This document shows, piece after piece, positions 9,301 to 10,545 of a DNA stretch of 10,545 nucleotides. The translations under genes were made by a program, and so were the position numbers. Origin of the DNA: Phoronis ovalis (Eukaryota; Phoronida; Phoronidae); contig JAOXYB010062478.1 in NCBI GenBank assembly GCA_028565635.1, forward strand, positions 1 to 10,545. Direction: 5' to 3'. Within the stretch, counting starts at the first letter, position 1. Each line of letters begins with the position of its first letter. The notes beneath the pieces were generated by a model. The model was not told where the DNA came from, did no database searches, and saw only the letters and a program-made list of their open reading frames with translations.

Positions 9301-10545
9301 TTAATTACTTATATCTGTTTATCTAAGCAACTAATTATACAATAGGCACACTTGCAGTTTCAAAGCTATTTATGGTATATATTACTAATGTGTCAATTAA
9401 TTGTTGATGTTTTTATGTTATGCACGCACTGCAAGTTGAAAAGCTTTGATTCTGTCATAGAACTCACTTAGTCCCACAACTACATCATATCTGGAAGTTT
9501 TGAAAGGCTGCTTTCATACACTTTATAGATACTAATAGATTTTTCATGCTACCTTTTGAAATATGATTGTTAGTGTCGGGAATTCTATGCAGAAAGAATG
9601 AGTTGATAATTTAAAGTTAAAAAAGGCATTAAATACTGCTGTAGACTAGTTGTTGAGGCTGTTGATTGATTTCTGTAAAAGGGAAAGTGAATGTATTTTA
9701 AAAATACATTATTTGTCATTGACAACTGGAGAAAAGAAACGTTTGGTCATTTGTTAATTAATTGAATAGTGTGTTTATTTGCTAACCAAGTCCTTTTAAT
9801 TTTGGTATTTAGGACCAGTTGCCTCCACTAATTTTTGAAGCGGACCAAAGCGAGATTTATAAATTGCTACAGCGATATGATCCATGGACAGAGTGGGAAG
9901 AAATGAATAAAGGCAAAAAACGAAGAACCAGTAGTAAGTACTTTATTTTAGTGATAATATCTAAAAATGTTTTCCGCTTTTGTACCGTCACCAGTGATAA
10001 TTTGTGGGAAATTGTGAAACATTTCATCAGTTTATTTCTGAAAAAAATCTGCCTTGAACATTTTAAACAAAATTCTGCATAAATCCAACCGGTCATTGAA
10101 ATAACTTCTTTTAGTGAATGTTTTTTTCACAATAGTATAATCTTATTCAGAATTGTAAAAAAATGACTATCGCTGTGGGTACAAAAGCATATAATTATAT
10201 CAAATGAATTGTGAAACAGTTTACAGTGATATGATTGTTATTTTGAAGAAATAAATAATCAAAAAGTCAACAAGCAAAACAAAAATAGTTAGTCAGCATC
10301 CAGTTTGATACAACAAAATTCTATGATGAAATACCTATTATAAAAATTAAGGAGAAATAAAGAAATGGAAAGAAGACAGAATAAAATCAATATTTCTGAC
10401 TGTGTACCTAACTTTTTTTAGTATGCTTTTAAAAATTAATGACAAATTCTTTTCATTCTTCTCGGTTTTCTGTCAATTTTTGTTGAATCCATAGTTTGTA
10501 TCATGTATTGAATTTTCTGAAAACCTTTATTTTTTAGCAGTAATT
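28..10545 (+). CDS. Multi-exon gene for a large WD40-repeat protein, WDR87/WDR97-like (partial, both ends missing)
   Basis: This is one gene covering the window. Exons at 28-327, 589-656, 1141-1262, 1604-1696, (about 1834-1853), 1993-2177, 2417-2483, 2751-2800, 3904-4025, 4319-4402, 4536-4613, 5555-5668, 6102-6282, 6621-6829, 7228-7328, 7599-7688, (one unresolved), 8762-8972, 9813-9933 and (from 10538) join in frame with matching intron phases except at the two bracketed internal places. Seen: WD40 blades early (VKIWGL, then GSEDGWVKVWD), then a long charged and Pro/Ser-rich tail with WVPNSVIRDF. Known: WD40 propellers are protein-docking platforms, and proteins of the WDR87/WDR97 type carry an N-terminal propeller and a very long tail and are linked to cilia or testis. 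Inferred: a scaffold in an axoneme or similar assembly. The WD40 call is secure; the family name is moderate. Start codon, promoter, stop codon and polyadenylation site lie outside. Confidence 0.75.
589..656 (+). CDS. Exon B: WD40 propeller, short hydrophobic segment
   Basis: The acceptor is TTGTTTTAG ending at 588. The exon starts in phase 0 and ends in phase 2 at a GTAGGA donor (657). It encodes INLPGVPNFLGMIACTLYC and a split serine, a beta-strand-like stretch that fits a blade following the VKIW of exon A. The phase-2 end joins perfectly to the next exon (AG plus T gives Ser). An in-frame TAG created by the donor itself shows that the exon must end here. It is too short to stand out as an ORF; support comes from the splice sites and phase agreement on both sides. 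Confidence 0.7.
657..1140 (+). other. Intron, no other gene seen
   Basis: This non-coding stretch is AT-rich with stops in all frames. It holds an open frame at 885-1124 whose composition (Cys, Leu, Ile, Met) is like random AT-rich sequence, and no splice-flanked exon. I see no RNA gene or repeat in it. Confidence 0.7.
1141..1262 (+). CDS. Exon C: linker between WD40 blades, acidic and Ser-rich
   Basis: The acceptor is TTTTGTTACAG ending at 1140. The first base completes the split serine of the previous exon. It reads SLKMFHMSDRSLDKSG, then a Ser/Asp/Glu-rich stretch (residues about 123-163 of the fragment) ending ...DDSHLELV. Two overlapping donors lie at its end: GTAGGT at 1259 and GTATAG at 1263. 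Only the second (phase 1) keeps the frame with the next exon (G plus AT gives Asp), so 1262 was chosen as the end. The charged, low-hydrophobicity content suggests a surface loop between blades. Confidence 0.72.
1263..1603 (+). other. Intron, no other gene seen
   Basis: The intron runs from the phase-1 GTATAG donor to the AAG acceptor at 1603. It is very AT-rich, with T runs (1368-1382) that could be a decoy acceptor tract. Nothing coding is seen. Confidence 0.6.
1604..1696 (+). CDS. Exon D: WD40 propeller segment with Pro-rich loop and short helix
   Basis: Acceptor AAATTTTAAG ends at 1603 and donor GTAATG starts at 1697. The exon is 93 bp and phase 1 at both ends. It encodes DLPNPPLLPLNSMVSIVNR and continues with a basic, Gln-rich ELKILRNEQQAA that looks helical. 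An in-frame TGA nine bases past the donor confirms the exit. In this family type, a Pro-rich loop before a short helix could precede the next WD blade; that is an inference from the order alone. Confidence 0.65.
1834..1853 (+). CDS. Exon E (uncertain): start of a WD40 blade, DEH motif
   Basis: Exon D ends in phase 1 and the next certain exon (1993) begins in phase 0, so a piece with length of 3n+2 must lie between. The best candidate starts after the CACAG acceptor at 1833 and reads T-D-E-H-I-S-F. Placed before ITGIDCNPF of the next exon, this gives H, four residues on I-T, then the GS turn, exactly the spacing of a WD40 blade. The weak point is the donor, GTTACT at 1854, which is poor. Alternatives are an exon 1829-1860 ending at GTAGCT in another frame, or a longer exon to 1914 with a GTAGGT donor that breaks the frame unless an alternative acceptor at 2005 is used. 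Confidence 0.3.
1946..1957. repeat. (TA)6 microsatellite
   Basis: Six TA units lie in the short intron before the canonical WD40 exon. The run is short and probably of no function. Confidence 0.8.
1993..2177 (+). CDS. Exon F: canonical WD40 blade
   Basis: The acceptor is TTTTTCTTGTAG ending at 1992 and the donor is GTAAGT at 2178 (phase 2). This is the clearest domain evidence in the window: ITGIDCNPFLQLIVTGSEDG followed by WVKVWDRRN, a full WD40 blade with the GS-D turn and the WD dipeptide. It continues into REMYFDSPVKGVTFANERG and DILVGCQQTI, the outer strands of the next blade, where the usual WD is replaced. The degenerate following blade is what I associate with WDR87/WDR97-type propellers. 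The propeller is probably closing here. Confidence 0.88.
2202..2364 (+). repeat. Diverged tandem duplication, two 69-bp copies
   Basis: Copy 1 is 2202-2270 and copy 2 is 2296-2364, in direct orientation, 94 bp apart start to start, with 25 bp between. By eye they align without gaps and differ at 8 of 69 positions, six of them transitions. Shared cores are CTAACAATAAACA at the start, TAATTCAAAATGT in the middle and TAGCTTCTGTCA at the end. The pair lies wholly inside the 239-bp intron 2178-2416, so most of that intron is the duplication. Confidence 0.88.
2417..2483 (+). CDS. Exon G: exit from the propeller, RYLPIPRLE segment
   Basis: The acceptor is a long T tract with TTTTTAG ending at 2416, and the donor is GTATGT at 2484. 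The first base completes Asn (AA plus C). It encodes YVSIDRYLPIPRLERFLINN then I-P. The YLP-type motif directly after the last blade leads into a new chain segment rather than another blade. Phase 2 in and phase 0 out both agree with the neighbours. Confidence 0.78.
2751..2800 (+). CDS. Exon H: post-propeller segment, 50 bp
   Basis: Acceptor TATTTCTTAG ends at 2750 and donor GTAAGT is at 2801 (phase 2). It encodes DDLYEEPVVFDHSLQL and a tryptophan split over the intron (TG plus G). This is a short exon with two strong splice sites. Its product runs without a break from NNIP of the previous exon into WFDPKTIDSFP of the next, although the following intron is 1.1 kb. Confidence 0.78.
2801..3903 (+). 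other. Long intron (1.1 kb), no other gene seen
   Basis: This is the longest unbroken intron in the window. A 100-codon open frame at 3482-3784 is dominated by Leu, Ile, Phe, Val and Cys, as expected from T-rich DNA, and has no splice signals that fit the gene's phases. The exons on either side share a split tryptophan (TG plus G), so no extra exon is needed. No repeat or RNA gene was recognised. Confidence 0.75.
3904..4025 (+). CDS. Exon I: post-propeller helical, charged segment
   Basis: Acceptor AATATTTTAG ends at 3903 and donor GTAAGT is at 4026 (phase 1). It encodes FDPKTIDSFPQNLDDRRALV followed by a Lys/Glu-rich helix-like stretch (AKKIKEFENE) and ending KKSLWV plus a split Asp. No domain is recognised. 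Base composition and codon use match the other exons, and a - strand ORF over the same bases is only a shadow of this exon. Confidence 0.8.
4319..4402 (+). CDS. Exon J: basic segment, symmetric phase 1-1 exon
   Basis: Acceptor ACCATTATAG ends at 4318 and donor GTTAGT is at 4403. The exon is 84 bp and both borders are phase 1. It encodes DAKVKVENIRKALTLFQDP followed by R-K-N-K-S-S-A-A-R. It is predicted to be an amphipathic helix then a basic Ser/Ala tail. Because its length is a multiple of three with equal phases, it could be skipped without a frameshift. Confidence 0.74.
4536..4613 (+). CDS. Exon K: basic segment, symmetric phase 1-1 exon
   Basis: Acceptor CGGTTTTTCAG ends at 4535 and donor GTAGAT is at 4614. 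The exon is 78 bp and phase 1 on both sides. It encodes GHVRWGRIHRMVISPTKRQE then S-E-K-D-V-G. The S-P-T-K stretch in a basic context resembles a proline-directed phosphorylation site, which is only a weak inference. The - strand ORF over this exon is a shadow. Confidence 0.74.
4614..5554 (+). other. Intron (941 bp) with a CAT-rich patch
   Basis: Flanking exons join in frame (phase 1 to phase 1), so no extra exon is required. The intron holds the CAT-rich patch at 4781-4867 described separately. The remainder is AT-rich with no coding frame of exon-like composition. Confidence 0.75.
4781..4867 (+). repeat. CAT-trinucleotide-rich low-complexity patch behind two acceptor-like sites
   Basis: CATCATCATC at 4781-4790 follows a strong acceptor-like tract (TTTTCTTTTAG ending at 4780). 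A second cluster of CAT units at 4843-4865 follows another acceptor-like site (TTTCTTTCCTACAG ending at 4828). Read in the gene's phase it would give short Ser and His runs and stays open to 4944, but no good phase-matched donor is visible. It is most likely simple sequence inside the intron. Confidence 0.7.
5555..5668 (+). CDS. Exon L: strongly basic, helical segment, symmetric phase 1-1 exon
   Basis: The acceptor (TTTCTTTTTTTGTACAATTTGTAG) ends at 5554 and the donor is GTAGTA at 5669. The exon is 114 bp and phase 1 on both sides. It encodes ANRNWYRVRRAFFALSALKA, then TITSKFSQLLVKKRGTKK. This is a mixed aromatic/basic helix followed by a Lys/Arg-rich tail. It may bind nucleotides, RNA or acidic tubulin tails, but nothing in the sequence decides this. 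Confidence 0.78.
5669..6101 (+). other. Intron, no other gene seen
   Basis: The intron is bounded by GTAGTA and TTTAG, with equal phase (1) on each side. It is AT-rich with frequent stops, and no repeat, RNA gene or exon candidate was noticed. Confidence 0.7.
6102..6282 (+). CDS. Exon M: basic start, then acidic disordered linker
   Basis: The acceptor CGTGAATTTAG ends at 6101 and the donor is GTACTT at 6283 (phase 2). It begins GRLKRLQKPKEMNVSQSEEN and then becomes rich in Asp, Glu, Asn, Ser and Thr (for example DNDIDGNVDNEKKAEEEPEF), ending VENDDTR plus a split Ser. The composition strongly suggests an intrinsically disordered linker. The frame stays open for 40 bases past the donor, but those codons (FITFLAIQLFT) are hydrophobic and unlike the exon. 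Confidence 0.8.
6283..6620 (+). other. Intron, no other gene seen
   Basis: The intron lies between the acidic and Pro-rich exons, which share a split serine (AG plus T). The ending tract (TACCTTCTGTCTTTTTTCAG) is one of the best in the window. Nothing else is recognised in it. Confidence 0.7.
6621..6829 (+). CDS. Exon N: Pro-rich linker leading to the second conserved block
   Basis: The acceptor CTTCTGTCTTTTTTCAG ends at 6620 and the donor is GTAATT at 6830 (phase 1). The first part encodes DKTPDAQVCETVPIILIPSP, followed by a Pro/Ala/Lys-rich stretch (EPSPAPKEPAAK), then a more ordered-looking segment (SVIPLKYPPSEQEIQAAKTM) and KYGNKYPIAPDG. The Pro-rich part is probably extended and unstructured; the last 20 residues look conserved and lead straight into WVPNSV of the next exon. 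Confidence 0.82.
6830..7227 (+). other. Intron, no other gene seen
   Basis: The intron separates KYPIAPDG from WVPNSV with a split glycine. Its 3' end lacks a clear pyrimidine tract (TTACTTAAAATTTAAG), which is unusual in this gene. Nothing coding is seen. Confidence 0.65.
7228..7328 (+). CDS. Exon O: WVPNSVIRDF conserved block
   Basis: The acceptor is weak (AAAATTTAAG ending at 7227) but the donor is GTAAGT at 7329 (phase 0). G plus GA completes a glycine, so the join reads IAPDG-WVPNSVIRDFMG, followed by IHTTDPAMRHYKDGKLIRLP. I recognise a 'dG-x-x-PNSV-(i/v)' motif as typical of the second half of WDR87/WDR97-type proteins; this is recall of a pattern and was not searched. Its function is unknown to me. 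Confidence 0.8.
7599..7688 (+). CDS. Exon P: acidic helical segment, symmetric phase 0-0 exon
   Basis: The acceptor TTTCATGTATAG ends at 7598 and the donor is GTGAGT at 7689. It is exactly 30 codons, phase 0 on both sides. It encodes DEENDYLWAMLNRKDALHDL followed by HEMELPDESD: an acidic helix-forming stretch with an aromatic core. The next certain exon needs a phase-2 donor, so this exon does not join directly to 8762-8972 (see the unresolved-exon finding). Confidence 0.8.
7689..8761 (+). other. Intronic region (1.07 kb) that must hide at least one short exon
   Basis: The exon before ends in phase 0 and the one after needs phase 2, so this cannot be a single intron under the borders chosen. 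Acceptor-like sites followed by short open frames occur after 8146 (SRWTKY), 8415 (RFLKVENTA) and 8566 (LWNKFEDIH). Only the 8415 one has a donor in the right phase. No repeat or RNA gene was recognised. Confidence 0.55.
8416..8444 (+). CDS. Exon Q (uncertain): candidate 29-bp exon bridging phases
   Basis: Exon P ends in phase 0 and the exon at 8762 needs a phase-2 donor before it, so an unseen exon of 3n+2 bases should lie between. This candidate has a T-rich acceptor (CTATGTATTTAG ending at 8415) and a GTACTG donor at 8445, and reads RFLKVENTA plus a split Lys, joining to YNTTFL. The frame stays open to 8510, so a longer form ending at the GTTGAA donor at 8489 is also possible. Other options are a 14-bp exon near 8305 (DLYH plus split Gln) or an extended exon P ending at 7725. 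None is convincing. Confidence 0.22.
8762..8972 (+). CDS. Exon R: Pro/Lys/Gln-rich segment
   Basis: The acceptor is a weak-tract GACAG ending at 8761 and the donor is GTATCA at 8973 (phase 0). The exon has a long open frame for this window (70 codons). It encodes YNTTFLIPPEHKYKPNCDSR, then SIFKQIPQPEHKGAAAALKP, and ends SLLPANFSNK. It is rich in Pro, Lys and Gln, with the tandem 'P-E-H-K' occurring twice (at about codons 9-12 and 29-32 of the exon). The frame is decided by the open reading and by the in-frame join to DQLPPLIFE of the next exon. Confidence 0.78.
8973..9812 (+). other. Intron (840 bp), no other gene seen
   Basis: Flanking exons are both on codon boundaries and join as ANFSNK-DQLPP, so no further exon is needed. 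The donor (GTATCA) is weak. The region is AT-rich with many stops and holds the near-palindrome at 9690-9710. Confidence 0.7.
9690..9710. repeat. 21-bp near-perfect palindrome
   Basis: Two 10-bp arms (AATGTATTTT and its reverse complement AAAATACATT) flank a single central A. Such a short AT-rich inverted repeat may be chance, the core of a decayed element, or a weak hairpin in the transcript. Confidence 0.75.
9813..9933 (+). CDS. Exon S: Trp/acidic block followed by a basic tail
   Basis: The acceptor is TTTTGGTATTTAG ending at 9812 and the donor is GTAAGT at 9934 (phase 1). It encodes DQLPPLIFEADQSEIYKLLQ, then RYDPWTEWEEMNKGKKRRTS and a split residue. A second donor, GTAGTA, lies three bases upstream (9931); using it would drop one serine and keep the frame. 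The aromatic/acidic block followed by KGKKRR could be a docking site plus a basic patch; no domain is recognised. Confidence 0.82.
9934..10537 (+). other. Intron (604 bp), no other gene seen
   Basis: The intron runs from GTAAGT to the tandem TAGCAG acceptor at the window edge. The open frames over 9819-10082 (+) and 9857-10096 (-) run into it but are read-through or shadow. It is AT-rich with several AATAAA-like strings, which here lie inside an intron and are not taken as polyadenylation signals. Confidence 0.55.
10538..10545 (+). CDS. Probable start of the next exon, cut by the window end
   Basis: A strong acceptor (AACCTTTATTTTTTAG ending at 10537) is followed by CAG, making a tandem TAGCAG acceptor. 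With the phase-1 donor of the previous exon, A plus CA gives Thr then V-I; using the second AG gives Ile-Ile. Only eight bases are visible, so coding content cannot be tested. Confidence 0.45.

Noticed and set aside
9857-10096. 79-codon open frame on the - strand
   Set aside because: It is antisense to exon 9813-9933 plus intron, with no supporting signal.
10321-10390. AATAAA-like strings as a polyadenylation site
   Set aside because: The open donor at 9934 and the acceptor at the window end show that this is still intron; such strings are common in AT-rich DNA.

Overview
The window is a piece of an animal (metazoan) nuclear genome. It is AT-rich, with long non-coding stretches that separate short reading frames bounded by canonical 3' splice sites (pyrimidine tract plus AG) and 5' splice sites (mostly GTAAGT, GTAGGT or GTATGT). 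There are no bacterial-type features: no operons, no ribosome binding sites, and no long uninterrupted ORF. The lineage cannot be fixed from this sequence. Intron sizes of about 0.1-1.1 kb and the low GC fit an invertebrate such as a cnidarian, sponge or tunicate, but that is a guess.

The whole window lies inside ONE multi-exon protein-coding gene on the + strand. It enters in an intron (1-27) and leaves just inside what is probably another exon (from about 10538). Neither the start codon nor the stop codon is present. I could chain 17 well-supported exons by reading frame and intron phase, plus two short exons that must exist but whose borders are uncertain (near 1834 and between 7689 and 8761) and a probable exon start at the right edge. 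The spliced fragment is about 750 codons.

Protein layout, N to C: (1) 28-2483 encodes WD40 beta-propeller blades, with VKIWGL in the first exon and a textbook TGSEDGWVKVWD blade in the 1993-2177 exon, followed by a conserved-looking exit segment with RYLPIPRLE. (2) 2751-4025 encodes a post-propeller region with several aromatic and charged blocks. (3) 4319-5668 encodes a basic, partly helical region carried on three consecutive phase 1-1 exons. (4) 6102-6829 encodes an acidic, Ser/Pro-rich and probably disordered linker ending in KYPIAPDG. (5) 7228-9933 encodes a second conserved-looking block (WVPNSVIRDF, then a Pro-rich segment and a Trp/acidic block). This order, a divergent WD40 propeller followed by a long charged tail containing a PNSV-type motif, resembles the WDR87/WDR97 family of large cilium- or testis-associated WD-repeat proteins. 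The assignment comes from recognising the pattern and was not searched.

Outside the exons I found a diverged tandem duplication of 69 bp inside one intron (2202-2364), a CAT-rich low-complexity patch behind good splice acceptors (4781-4867), a 21-bp near-palindrome (9690-9710) and a short (TA)6 run. I found no RNA gene, no intact transposon, no CRISPR array and no gene on the - strand. I do not see a new biological system here. The points worth following up are splice-structure questions, the family assignment and the intronic duplication.
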